NCBI GenBank assembly: GCA_010093515.1
Contig: MU001700.1
Span: 20,634-42,730, forward strand
DNA length: 22,097 bases
Reading direction: 5' to 3'
Origin: Lineolata rhizophorae
Lineage: Eukaryota > Ascomycota > Dothideomycetes > Lineolatales > Lineolataceae
The notes below the pieces were generated by a model, which was given only the letters and a program-made list of their open reading frames with translations, was not told the origin of the DNA and made no database searches. This document shows, one piece after another, positions 1 to 9,228 of the stretch. How positions within the stretch are numbered: position 1 is the first letter of the stretch; each line of letters opens with the position of its first letter. Position numbers and translations under genes: made by a program.

Positions 1-344
1 AAGAGGGGAAAAGAGGGGGCAAGAGGGGGGGAAAGAGGATGCAGGGAAAAAGGGGGGAAGAAGGGGAAGAGAGAGGGAAAGAGGATAATGATAGGGAAGG
101 GGGAAGAGAGGGGTAAGAGAAGGGGGAAGAGGGGGGTAAGGATGAAGAAGGGGGAAGGGAGGGGGAAAAGGGGGGAAGAAGTGGAGATAAAGATGGGGAA
201 TGGGAAAGAGGAAAAGAGAAGAAGGGGGGAGAGGGAGAATGAGAATAAGAGAGAAGAGGATGGAGATGAGAGTAGGGAAGAGGATAGAGAAGGAGGAGAG
301 ATGAGAATGAGGATAGGGAAGGGGGAAGAGGGAGGGAGAGAGGG
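1..344. repeat. Homopurine (plus) / homopyrimidine (minus) tract inside an intron
   Basis: On the plus strand this stretch is nearly all G and A. By hand count there are 2 C and 20 T in 344 bases, so about 94% purine. It is a degenerate mix of runs such as GGGGGAAGAG and GAGAGGGA rather than one clean microsatellite unit. On the minus strand it lies downstream of a splice donor at 349, so it is intron sequence of the SGNH hydrolase gene and reads as one long C/T tract. Such tracts can form triplex (H-DNA), and the G-runs could form quadruplexes; that is inference. The apparent plus-strand ORF through it (88-1260) is an artefact of absent stop codons. Confidence 0.9.
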
Positions 345-349
345 CTTAC
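1..349 (-). other. Partial intron 2 of the SGNH esterase gene (at least 349 nt, no AG)
   Basis: The donor GTAAGC starts at 349. From 344 down to 1 the minus strand contains no AG dinucleotide, so no acceptor can exist within the window and the intron must be at least 349 nt. That is several times the usual ascomycete intron length. The exon before it ends with CG, so the next residue is Arg whatever the next base, in keeping with the NNR that follows the GDSITDG block in related proteins. Confidence 0.7.
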
Positions 350-1224
350 CGGTTGTTCTCGTTGTTGATGCTTCCACGGCCGTCGGTGATGCTGTCGCCG
401 ATGATGATCAAGGACCCGAAATCCATGGGCTCCCAGGCCTCGATGACATCGATAAAATACCTAAGTGCACCGGTGAGTTTTGCGAACTTTCTTGGAGTGA
501 TTGCTTTCTGACTGGCAGCCCGCAACTGCAACAACAGATGAGAAACGGCGCGGCTAGCTTACCAATGTTCTACGCTCTGCGCGCCCCAGCCCAGGTCCTC
601 GTCGCTGACGTGGTTACCCTGGGAGAAGAAACTCGTCGTCCTGCTCCCCGGATGGCCTGTAATCATGTTGCTCTCCTGCCCGTCCTGGAGATACATGGTG
701 ATGGAGAGGACGTCCAGCGGGTCGACCTCGAAGTCGACCACGTCCGACACGACCAGCGCCCCGTTGGGCACGACGAACGACTCGCTCCCGCTGAACGTCA
801 GCGTCCGCAGCGTCGCCGTGTCGATCTGGCTGCTGCCGGACCCGCCCGGCGCGCGCGCCACCGTCACCGCCGTGATGGGCAACTCCGTCACGCCGAAGGC
901 GTTGCTGAAGCGGAACCGCAGCTGCGCGCCGCCCTGCGTCACGCGCACCGTCTGCCGGATCGTCGAGTCGGCGAAGACACGGCCCGTCTGGTTGAAGGGC
1001 GCCGGGGGCAGGTTCTGCGGTTCCGTGAGCTGGGGCATCGTGGTGAAGACGGAGACCCAGTGGCCGTCGGCGGCGGGGGCGACGGGGGCGACGACAGGGG
1101 CGGCGGCGGTGTGGGCGGCCCCACGCTTGGACGGCGGGAGGGCGATGCTGGAGGCTGGAAGGGCGTGGAGGGAGAGGAGGGCCACGAGGGCCGCGAAGAA
1201 GAGCTTCAGCAGCTTGTTGTCCAT
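350..1224 (-). CDS. Secreted SGNH/GDSL-type esterase, 5' part (runs off left edge)
   Basis: The ATG at 1224-1222 sits in a strong context (CCACCATGG). Exon 1 is 1224-563, intron 1 is 562-461, exon 2 is 460-350, and a donor GTAAGC at 349 opens a second intron that leaves the window. About 258 residues are visible. Residues 1-26 form a hydrophobic signal peptide (LLKLFFAALVALLSLHALPA), followed by a KR site at 33-34 and an Ala/Pro-rich linker. Residues about 55-220 are the beta-rich N-terminal domain seen in this fungal family (WVSVFTTMPQLTEP, TIRQTVR, LRFRFSNAFG, PLDVLSITMYL). Block I of the catalytic domain is IIIGDSITDGRGS, with Ser244 as predicted nucleophile; the Gly, Asn and Asp-x-x-His blocks lie off the window. 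The family hydrolyses ester bonds of lipids or polysaccharide side chains, and the signal peptide implies secretion. The exact substrate cannot be told. The exon join is supported because splicing restores the HWYF/GDSIT reading. GC-rich codons and no RIP damage point to a live gene. Confidence 0.88.
461..562 (-). other. Intron 1 of the SGNH esterase gene (102 nt)
   Basis: The donor is GTAAGC at 562-557 on the minus strand and the acceptor is CTTAG ending at 461. Without splicing the frame ends at TGG-TAA right after the donor. With splicing the split codon TG/G gives Trp221 and the frame continues into the GDSIT motif. CTCAC about 17 nt before the acceptor could be the branch site. Length and signals are normal for ascomycetes. 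Confidence 0.85.
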
Positions 1225-1908
1225 GGTGGGCGACGTGAGGTAGGCCCGGCGACGTCCTGACTGACCACCTGGTGAAATGACGATGGATGGTGGATGAAAG
1301 GGAAACAGAAGACAACAACAGAAAACCAAGCAGGACGCCCGTCGAGGGTCACGACTAGGTAGGCCTTCGGAACGGGACTCGACCGAATTGTGTCAAGAAC
1401 CCGCAAACCAGGTAGCGGGCCCTGATCGACGAAAAGAATGGACGTCGAATTGCAAGGGGCAAAGGGGGGGACCGGGCGGGCTTGTCCTCTTGGAGATGCA
1501 AGATTCGAGGGCGACGTCGGGAGAGGGGGAGAAGGAGAACAGGGCATATATGTTTCCTAAGCGTTCCATGGTGCCTCGAGATAGCGCAGGTAGCAAAGAC
1601 GTCAAGCCAATTAGAGCCCTGTCCTGTGCTGGGGGAAGTGTCCGGAGCCACCGAGTGCACTCTTTCCTCCTCCCAAAAGGAAAGCCCGAGTTTTGCTTGT
1701 GTGCCAAAGACTTTTTGTCCATTTTTTCCCGTCCACGGGCTTCTCGTCCATCTCGCTCAGGCTGGGGTTCGTAGCCGCATGGTGGCGGAAGAGAGCGTGC
1801 CGGCACGCGCATGTGTGTGGGGAGAACAGCGCCGGGGATGTGTTCTGAGGGCGGGAAGTGAACACGGGGAAGGACCGTTGGCGGCTCACACAGAGAGGTC
1901 AGTGTCGC

Positions 1909-1967
1909 TGTGTGTGTGTGTGTGTATGTGTGTGTATGCATATGTGCATGCATGTGTGTATATGCGT
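1909..1967. repeat. 59-bp strictly alternating purine-pyrimidine (TG/TA/CA) tract
   Basis: A (TG)n core passes into TATG, GCAT and TATA steps, and every step from 1909 to 1967 alternates pyrimidine and purine, broken by CT at 1908-1909 and TT at 1967-1968. Such tracts are the classic Z-DNA-forming type. It lies about 700 bp upstream of the esterase start, in non-coding sequence. Confidence 0.9.
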
Positions 1968-2160
1968 TGGCCGGAAAAAGTCTTGCTTTTGGCTAATTTT
2001 GCCGTTTTAGCATTGAATTCGAGGATGCGGGGCGAGGAGGTGCGACAACCCAAGGGCCGGGCCGGCTGCCACGGAACAGAGCAATCATCGAGGCGCCGGT
2101 CTGTCGGTGATGGTACCTGCGTCCCCGGCCGGACCATTTGTCTTTTTCCTCCGCCGCCAC

Positions 2161-2188
2161 CGGCTAGCCGCGCCCGGCTAGCCGCGCC
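2161..2188. repeat. Tandem 14-bp repeat (CGGCTAGCCGCGCC x2)
   Basis: Two perfect adjacent copies occupy 2161-2174 and 2175-2188, and a partial third core (CCCGGCTA) occurs about 13 bp downstream. Each copy includes the palindrome GGCTAGCC. This could be a paired binding site in the divergent promoter region or simple slippage; nothing decides between these. Confidence 0.85.
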
Positions 2189-2697
2189 CAGGATGTCGTC
2201 ACCCGGCTAAATTCTCAGGGGTATGTGGATGCCCGGGCGGGGTCGTCCATCATCGCCAGTATTCTCATTGTTTTTAGTTTGTTCTTTTGCCCGCTTTCTC
2301 TAGCCGGCTTGTGTGCTGCTAGTTCATCTCGTGCTTGCATGCACGGATACTGTAGCAGGGTGGAACACTTTACCTGGAAAGAACACAAAAGAACATCCAG
2401 TAATCACATTGTGCCTTTCTCATGGCATCATGTCTTGGTTTGGGGAAGCAACAACTGAATGCTAACTTGCTTTTGAGAAGAAGGAATGAAAGTGAAGGTG
2501 TGTCAAGCGTTGGTATGTTGGTGTTGTGTAGTGAATCAGGAAGGGTGGTGGAAAGAGAGGGAAGACTTCTGCTCCACCAGAATACATTTGTGCGCTGCTG
2601 CTCGCTCGGGACCACGTAACGCCGGCCCCGGATTCGCTTCGCGCCGCACACGTTGTTAGGAATGGGGTGATTGATTGGTTGAAGTTGCGAAGCGAGC

Positions 2698-2850
2698 GGA
2701 AGATGGGTTTCGCCGTTGTCCGCGAGGTTGTGTGCGTAAACCACATTACATACACTAAAAACAGGCAACATGACACACAACCCATTCTAACAGGAAGTTG
2801 GTTTCCGCCGCTGCGCGCGAGATTGCGTACGTAAATCACATCATGTACAG
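2698..2850. repeat. Degenerate direct duplication (two 58-bp copies, 37-bp spacer)
   Basis: Copies at 2698-2755 and 2793-2850 align without gaps at 44 of 58 positions. Ten of the fourteen differences are transitions (C/T or G/A) and four are transversions. Shared blocks include GGAAG, CCGCGAG/GCGCGAG, GTAAA and CACAT. An old local duplication that has since diverged mostly by transitions fits. Confidence 0.75.
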
Positions 2851-3451
2851 AGCAACGTGATGTACTACGTACCTAGACCGCAGACAGAGTTTACCCCTGA
2901 CTCTGCAACCTCGTCAGCACACTCTACTTGGATACCGTGCACTCTGCAAAGCTCGACAGCGCTCACCGCGAAAAAGAAAAGGAACGGAAGACAAGGCCAG
3001 GAGGATTGAATTCCCTCTCTGTTCTCGTCCGCCCTATCGATATGAGATGCCGTCAGCGCTGCAGATCAGCCGTGAGCCCCGACACTCCAAGCCGGGAGCC
3101 CTTGGCGTGCAGCCCCGAGCCGCCGTCCCGGCCAATCGTCGAGGAGAGTGCGGCCCACGCACAAGCTTGACGTTACCCCCGGTCCTTTATCTCAGCCTAC
3201 TCACCTTGCACGCCGCCTCTCTGCTCGCCGTCTAGGCACCGTCCTTTACCTTCCCAAGCGGGCCGTAGTCTGCAGCCACCCCGAATGCCCAGGAGCCGGT
3301 TCTCTTCAGCGGGCTGGGCTCAATCACTGAGAACCATGCATCACAGCACGCGTCCGCCGCTAAGCTTCGACCGGGCAGGACCTAGAAACCAGCTAGGGAT
3401 GGTTTCTGGAGAGCCCCGCATGGCTTTGGAGCTCTTCCTGAAGGTTTCCTC

Positions 3452-3601
3452 TTTAAAGCTGACGCCGTGTCGCTTTCTGTTGCTCCCAAAGCTTCCCTCC
3501 AGCTAACAGCTTGGGTGCTTCACCCTTGGGTTGTCTGCAGTACCGTCCAATTGCCGCGTCCTCACCTCCTTCTCGTCGCACACACGTTTCACTCCGTCGA
3601 G
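3452..3601 (+). promoter_or_regulatory. Core promoter / pyrimidine-rich leader of the GDPD gene
   Basis: A TATA-like TTTAAA at 3452-3457 is followed by a leader rich in C and T (for example TTTCTGTTGCTCCC and CTCACCTCCTTCTCG) up to the ATG at 3602. Pyrimidine-rich leaders are common before transcription starts in filamentous fungi. An open frame extends upstream to 3467, but that stretch lacks protein-like character and the ATG at 3602 directly precedes a signal peptide. Confidence 0.5.
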
Positions 3602-4861
3602 ATGCGCTCCGTGCAAGCTTTGGCGGCTTCTTCCGGCCTAATCAGCCTCGTGTCCGCAGCCCCGACACCAAGCTCGTGGTGGCCGCGGCGCCACCACGGC
3701 GGCCATCAATCGGGCATCAACGTGCAGCTCGGGCCACGACCTTACTACCTCGTCAACGACATGGACGACGGGCCGTTGAAGGACAAGTTGCAGTCGTGCT
3801 CCGAGAACTCCGTCGAGACGACCTCGTTCGCCATCTCGCACCGCGGCGCCCCCCTTCAGTTCCCCGAACACACGCTCGAAGGCTACCTGGCTGGCATGCG
3901 CATGGGCGCGGGCATAATGGAGTGCGACGTGGCCTTCACCAAGGACCGGCAGCTCGTGTGCCGGCACTCGCAATGCGACCTGGCGACGACGACCAACATC
4001 GTCGCCACGGAGCTGGGGGCCAAGTGCACCGAGCCCTTCGTGCCGGCCGACGCGGACGCGGGCACCGAGGCCACGGCGACGTGCTGCACCAGCGACATCA
4101 CGCTCGACGAGTTCCTCTCGCTGTGCGGCAAGATGGACGCGTCGGACCCGGCGGCCGGCAACGCGACCGAGTTCCTCGCCGGCACGCCCAACTACCGCAC
4201 CGACCTGTACGCGGCGTGCGGCACGCTGATGACGCACGCGGCGTGGCTGCGGCTGGTGGACGCCGCCGGCCTGCAGTTCACGCCCGAGCTCAAGACGCCC
4301 GAGGTCGAGATGCCGTTCGAGGGCGACTACACCCAGCAGCAGTACGCGCAGCAGCTCGTCGACGAGTACAAGGCGGCCGGCATCGACCCCGGCCGCGTCT
4401 GGGCGCAGTCGTTCCTCCTCGACGATGTCTACTACTGGCTGGCCAACGAGCCCGCGTTCGGCGCCCAGGCCGTCTTCCTCGACGAGCGCGTCGACACGCC
4501 CCAAGGCTACGCCGACGCCGTCGACAGCCTGGCCGAGCTCGCGGCCAACGGGGTCAACGTCGTCGCGCCGCCCATCGCGGCGCTCCTGGCGCTCGACGAG
4601 ACCAACAGCACCATCGTGAAGTCGGACTACGCGGTCGCGGCGCGGGAGGCCGGGCTGGACATCATCACGTGGAGCTTGGAGCGGTCCGGCTTCCTGGCCG
4701 AGGGCGGCGGATACTACTACGCGAGCGTGGAGCCGGTCATAAACAACGATGGGGACATGTATACGGTGGTGGACTTTTTGGCAAAAGAAGTCGGCATCAA
4801 AGGATTGTTCTCGGACTGGCCGGCCACGGTAACGTATTATGCTAATTGCATGGGTCTCTAG
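3602..4861 (+). CDS. Secreted glycerophosphodiester phosphodiesterase (GDPD family)
   Basis: The protein has 419 residues, is intronless and complete. It is predicted to hydrolyse glycerophosphodiesters to sn-glycerol 3-phosphate and an alcohol, outside the cell. Residues 1-20 are a signal peptide ending VSAAP. GDPD motifs are in order: HRG at 80-82 ([13 protein letters not shown]), the metal-binding E107/D109 pair in MECDV, the second catalytic His H122 in CRHS, the conserved acidic FTPELK with E229, and the C-terminal ITWSLER with W357 and GLFSDWP near the end. All expected catalytic and metal residues are present. Nine to eleven cysteines and two N-glycosylation sites (N187, N335) fit a secreted enzyme. 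The start at 3602 is chosen because the signal peptide begins there. GC-rich third positions and the absence of stops mark it as live. It faces away from the esterase gene across a shared intergenic region. The likely role is phosphate or choline/glycerol scavenging from phospholipid breakdown products (inference). Confidence 0.93.
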   Translation: MRSVQALAASSGLISLVSAAPTPSSWWPRRHHGGHQSGINVQLGPRPYYLVNDMDDGPLKDKLQSCSENSVETTSFAISHRGAPLQFPEHTLEGYLAGMRMGAGIMECDVAFTKDRQLVCRHSQCDLATTTNIVATELGAKCTEPFVPADADAGTEATATCCTSDITLDEFLSLCGKMDASDPAAGNATEFLAGTPNYRTDLYAACGTLMTHAAWLRLVDAAGLQFTPELKTPEVEMPFEGDYTQQQYAQQLVDEYKAAGIDPGRVWAQSFLLDDVYYWLANEPAFGAQAVFLDERVDTPQGYADAVDSLAELAANGVNVVAPPIAALLALDETNSTIVKSDYAVAAREAGLDIITWSLERSGFLAEGGGYYYASVEPVINNDGDMYTVVDFLAKEVGIKGLFSDWPATVTYYANCMGL

Positions 4862-6706
4862 AGCGCAGACATGCGGTTGTATATATATGAGGTCAGAAGA
4901 TTTGAAGTTCGTAGACATTTCGTGTGATTTCCAACTTACGAAACAATCAAGTATCAATAGTTCACTGCGTCATTGCTGTCTCGAAAGTCGAACTGCTGAC
5001 TCCGTACGCATTAATCGTATCTTGGATGTCGAGATTGACTTACTAAGCTGTCCCTTGATAGAGGGCTTCTCCATATACTCCGTACACGAGTACCTAGATA
5101 GGCACTCTGCTGGCCGTAGCTCTTGGGAAGAGCCGTTGGAAGAAGAGGGAAGATGTTCGGGTTGTGTGTGTGTTGATCGTCTTGAGATGTGCCTAGGCTG
5201 CTTTAGGCCACTGCCGCAGCCCACTCTAATCAATCACTCCGACCGTCGCTCACCTCATTCCTCACCTTCGGACCCGTCATGGGCTGCAAGGCGCATGGAC
5301 GTGCCATGGCAGGCCCGCCTGTACTACGTTTCAACGCGCCGAGACGCGCTGAGCCTCGCTCGACTCGTAATGTCGCGACGCCTTGTTGCCTTCTCTCGCA
5401 TCCCACGTCTGTCCGTTGCCTTTTTCTCCCGCGTACGCCTGTCGTCTGCTTCGGACGCTCTTGCTCTTCAGCCCATCGAATTTCGGGCTCGCGTGAAGGA
5501 GCATGCGCCGGAATGCGTTTTGTAAACAGGATCTGCGACCCGTGTCAGCTGCTGAGAATTTGCACCTACATCTCGTCGAGTTTGTACTCGAGCGTGGTTG
5601 CAATAGAAGCAACTCGCGCTCAAAGAGTGCATGATGTGTTCGCCTCGACGCAGTATTCGCGTCTACTAGATATTGTTAGCATGATTCGGTAAGGATAAGG
5701 GATAGCCGACCAAGTCACTTAGCCTTTTGAAGCTGTGCAATGTGTGCGTTATGTAGAAAAGGATGGAACTGCCTATCTAGTTTCTTTTATGACAGCTTTG
5801 TTGTTGAGCACGTGGCATTTATAAGATGTCTCTTTTCCCCATAAACGTCTCTTTTTTCAGAAATGATTCACGAATTTCCCTCCCAAAAGCTTTGGCAAAG
5901 TCAAGCCACGGTTCGATTGGCCGAAATTGACTCGTGTAGATGTAGCCGTACGTGGGCACCGCAGCTATGCATGGGCAGTGTGGTCGTGGAACTGGAAGCG
6001 GTGCGGCGGAAGCGTTAGGACGAAATCTGGAGCAACGCCTGCTCCGAGCCGGCCAGCCCAACTACATCAGGGTCCGACAAACTCCATCAGAAGGCCAAGC
6101 ACAATGCAGTTCCGGCTTGTTGAGTGGACAGAAACCCCGTCAAGGCCAAGGTGGTTTTCTTGTGTGGACACATGGCCTGCCGCAGCGGGAGCCACGCCCC
6201 TCAAAATTGTTTCCGACCGGAGAAAGTCGTCTGGTTCTTCTTTCTCAAGATCTGTCTGACGCACTCCACATGATTCGCCCCGATTATACCTGTCGACGAA
6301 AAGGCCTCTGGATTTTCCGGACCGCGAATGATGTGTTTGGAATTCAGAACAAGTGAAGTCCGGTCGACTTTCTGAGCCATCCGTCTCTTTAACGACGTCG
6401 TAGCCTCGCCTCGCGGGAAGAGGAATTGTAGGATCCCGAGTGTCGGCCCGTGGTATACATGCTCCGATAATTAAGGTGCCCGCTGTAGCATAGACATGTA
6501 GGCAGCGATAAAGGGATTATCCAGGCATGTCTCAATTGGTCGGCGGTCAGGACCGTCAAGTCGAGCTCGTCCCGTCCGTAGATTATTCCATTGTGACCAT
6601 GACTTTGTTGCATCTTGTACCCGCTCGTCCTAACGTAGTTATTAGCTTACCGTTCTATAGTATCCCAGAATGCGTTCTGTTGGCATCTTACCGATGGACA
6701 ATCTTC
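4862..6706. other. No convincing gene; 3' region of GDPD then transition to decayed sequence
   Basis: The first few hundred bases should hold the GDPD 3' UTR and terminator. Beyond that, open frames on both strands (for example plus 4839-5525, 5279-5692 and 5952-6356) overlap one another and show no recognisable motif, signal peptide or splice structure. The piece at about 6140-6350 has a short protein-like stretch on the plus strand, but too little to call. GC content falls from the level of the GDPD gene and stays lower through most of the window, so the compartment boundary lies here. Confidence 0.55.
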
Positions 6707-7902
6707 CTAGCCCTGCGAAATCACGTATGCGTCCTTAAGTGTCACGGTACTGACATAGTAAACCTTGCGGCTTGGTTGGCGTTCATCTTCCAGAGCGCAG
6801 AAATGCCCGGTACGTGTGATTCGCCCTCCACGATGTGACATCTCAATCTTTCTGGAGGATTTTGCCGTTACCCAATTGCAGCCTTGTCCAACAAACACGG
6901 GGCTCCAAAACCTAGCTCCAGCACCCATAGTGTTGCCGACTCAAGCAACTCGTGGTTACATTGTCCCAATCTCCTCCACGGCACGGTCGTAATTCAACGA
7001 GGCCGCAAGCAATCAAAGATCCCGTTGTTGCCTCCGAGTCGCCGAAGCTCACCTACGTATCCTGGCTTTAGGAGCATTTTTGCTTCTGCGTCAAGGAAGT
7101 GAAACCTCTTATCGTCGCTTTGCCGCTGCCCCTAAATTCCCATGCGACGGATTGCTTTAGGCATCAGAGCCGTTTGCATAAGCGTATATCCCGTTGTAGA
7201 ACGTCGCACGCTCCAATCTCCAGCAATGACCTCTAGCATTGATGCAGCCCATAGCTTGACCTGATGTGGAATGATAATGACCCGATGCTTGCGTTTGCAG
7301 GCTGCCCAACGTTGACTCATTTCCTTGGAATGTAAATATCCGGGCAGGATCTGGGGCGACGCCTTTCGATCCATCACCACATCCATGCCAAACCCTATTG
7401 AAAAAGTTTTCCTCCCTAAGGGGCTGAAATCGGATTTGCTTCCGGTAATGCCTTGGCTTGAGATTGATGGAGAATACGGGCTATGTGAGAAGCTCCGTGA
7501 CTTCGACGTATGCACCGACATGAAATCGGTACTCGAATATCCTTTGGTGAAAAAGTACTGGACGTGCGGACGCATGTGAAGCCAAACTACATCTTCTGCA
7601 GTTGGCTGACTCAGTCAAGGAGTGCGACATGCTGCGGGAATGTGTATAAACCGCGTCGCGACGGTGCCGAAGCCACAAACAATATCCATCAAGTTTTGAT
7701 TTGCTTTGAGGTAAAGATAGAGACTGAGGACGACGGCAAGGAGGATAGTGGAGGCGAGGAAAATTATCGCAAGACTTCCTGCATCCACGTCAAAGTTGGT
7801 GATGTCAAGGCTTTCATGGTCGAACCTAATATAAGAATATTTTTTAGCAGAGGTACCGTATGTTGGGGGTCGTACCGTCGTCGCATTGGCTAGGTTAGAC
7901 AT
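6707..7902 (-). pseudogene. Unrecognised coding relic with one membrane segment near its start
   Basis: From an ATG at 7902 the minus frame begins MSNLANATT and contains a clear hydrophobic helix at about residues 46-70 (SLAIIFLASTILLAVVLSLY). It reaches a TGA at 7617-7615 after 95 residues. The same frame then stays open with only a TAG at 7134-7132 and later stops down to about 6890, more than 330 codons in all. Near 6900 the protein-like reading moves to another frame ending at 6707. Stops at TAG and TGA in place of likely Trp or Arg codons suggest RIP or old mutation. Two readings are possible: a small intact membrane protein of 95 residues (7902-7615), or the broken N-terminus of a longer protein. 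A plus-strand frame at 7325-7579 is its antisense in the same codon phase and also looks plausible, so strand is not certain. No family is recognised. Confidence 0.4.
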
Positions 7903-7912
7903 CAATCAAACA

Positions 7913-9194
7913 TCAAAGCCATGTGTTATACCGAGAAATGCACGTATTCCAACGGATGCTCCCAAAACCTGCCAGCAATCGGTCCAACTCCTCTTCAGAC
8001 ATCAGATGGTTTACCTCGTCAAGTAGCACTCCACTGCTGTCGAAATCGGTTTTCCCTGGCAGCTCATCTTGAGGACTACCGTGGAAGCTTTCAACAGTGT
8101 AGTTCGGTAAGGTTTGAACTATCAGCGGTCAGCGTTGGTTGTAGGCGGGTTGGAGAGACTTGCATGTCGTATCCGGCACTACCACAGCGTCTGCTGGTCT
8201 CGAAGCCTCCGTACTGTAGCGATGCAGCGAGACTGGAGAGTCATTACCGATGACCATCGGGTTGGTAACCGGCTGAACTACGTTGCAATTATGAGCAGGT
8301 TGTGTCAGCGCGCCGTGCATGTACGGAGATAACCATTGGTCGTCGTGGTCGCTTCCCAAGACGGTTGAGGGAGCACACGCTGAAGAACTCGAGCGCTGGG
8401 TCATCGTTGACCCTAGAGATTGCAGAGGCTAGTTTATGCCATAAAGATGCTGTCGCCTATATTCGGATGGCCGTGGACTGGTGCATGCTCTCGGCGATGG
8501 TTCGGTGTTGCTGGTCGTTTGGCAATCACCCAATCGCATCCGCTTTGCAAGTAGAGTGGGTTCATCATTGATGTGACATCGCCTGGTGCAGCTGGTAGCT
8601 CCTTCGGTGGGAGAGCCGTTCAGTAGGGTCTGCGTATCTCCTACGACGCCAGGAGGAGAATGTTGCTTGTTAGGCAAGGTAGGGCCGAATTAGCGGCTGC
8701 CGTCCGGTTTTCGCAGATCTTACGATCTAATGCATCGATTTCCTATTGCCCGGGAAGTTGAGGAGGTAGGCTATCGATGGACGATTACGAAAGTGACTCG
8801 GGTTGGGATTCCATGGAGTCTTTAGATAACTCCTTCTCGTCTGCCGTTCCAGCTCGATTTGGACGGGGAACTGACTAAAGTAAGTTTGATACCCTTGACA
8901 AAGAGCACATACGCAAAATGTGCTGGGAAACAAGATCATCTGGATTCTGTTCGACGAGTCGAATCATCCCTGCGCATATTGTCCAATCAAGTTCGTTGGC
9001 GTTGAGCTTCTGGCTTCGCTCTTGGATTCCAAAGCCTCTAGAGTGGCTACAACATCGTCTAGCTTGTCACCTGATAGGTAGCCGTTTTGTCCATCTAGTC
9101 CGTCAGTAACTGCGCAGCAGATTATCATGGAACTCACACCTGTTGGCTGATGCTCTGTGGAAGGATAAATAGAGGTCCATATCCCCTGAAACAT
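7913..9194 (-). pseudogene. Unrecognised Ser/Pro/Gln-rich coding relic, frameshifted
   Basis: Reading down the minus strand, a protein-like frame starts at 9194 (GDKLDDVVATLEALESKSEA). Near 8963 the coding character moves to the next frame (MIRLVEQNPDDLVSQHILRM) with TAG and TAA where Gln is expected. At about 8680 it moves again to a frame running to 7915-7913, containing SSSSACAPSTVL, VTNPMVIGNDSPVSLHRYS and ending with an acidic LLDEVNHLMSEEELDRLLAGF. Internal stops are at about 8431-8429 (TAG) and 8131-8129 (TGA). The composition resembles the disordered tail of a regulatory protein, but no domain is identifiable. It lies head-to-tail with relics on either side, all on the minus strand. 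It may be part of one larger ancestral gene. Confidence 0.4.
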
Positions 9195-9228
9195 TGACAG
9201 AGTGCATGTAATGATTGCCGTTGACTCT

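Larger units (their letters stand above)
1225..3451. promoter_or_regulatory. Divergent intergenic region between the esterase and GDPD genes
   Basis: No convincing gene is present. The two flanking starts (1224 minus, 3602 plus) point away from each other, so this 2.4 kb should hold both promoters. A CATATATG TATA-like element lies at about 1545-1552, some 320 bp upstream of the esterase ATG. The region also contains an alternating purine-pyrimidine tract, a 14-bp tandem repeat and a degenerate 58-bp duplication, listed separately. The overlapping open frames on both strands have no family-like motifs and most are too short or low-complexity to be believed. Confidence 0.6.

Noticed and set aside
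88-1260. Long plus-strand ORF (390 codons)
   Set aside because: It arises from the stop-poor purine tract and from the antisense of the GC-rich esterase exon; the composition is Arg/Gly/Glu low-complexity.
1393-2210. Opposed ORFs of 186 and 242 codons in the intergenic region
   Set aside because: Both run through the TG-repeat, giving His/Thr or Cys/Val low-complexity; no family signal.
3511-4845. Plus-frame (444 codons) and minus-frame (439 codons, 3638-4957) ORFs over the GDPD gene
   Set aside because: Shadows of a GC-rich gene; Arg/Ala/Val-rich with no motifs, while the GDPD frame has every family motif.
4839-5525. 228-codon plus ORF overlapping the GDPD stop
   Set aside because: Starts inside the GDPD gene, has no motif or start context, and lies in presumed 3' UTR.
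7132-7575. RRSTTGY motif resembling the RNase H region of Copia polyproteins
   Set aside because: The surrounding sequence has none of the other reverse transcriptase, integrase or RNase H motifs, so the match is probably chance.
7325-7579. Plus-strand 84-codon ORF with protein-like sequence
   Set aside because: It is codon-phase antisense to the longer minus frame and its neighbours are all minus-strand; kept only as a strand caveat.
8778-8879. Short plus ORF beginning MDDYESDSGWDSMESLDN next to a GTAAGT
   Set aside because: Only 33 codons, no continuation found, and antisense to the better-supported minus relic.
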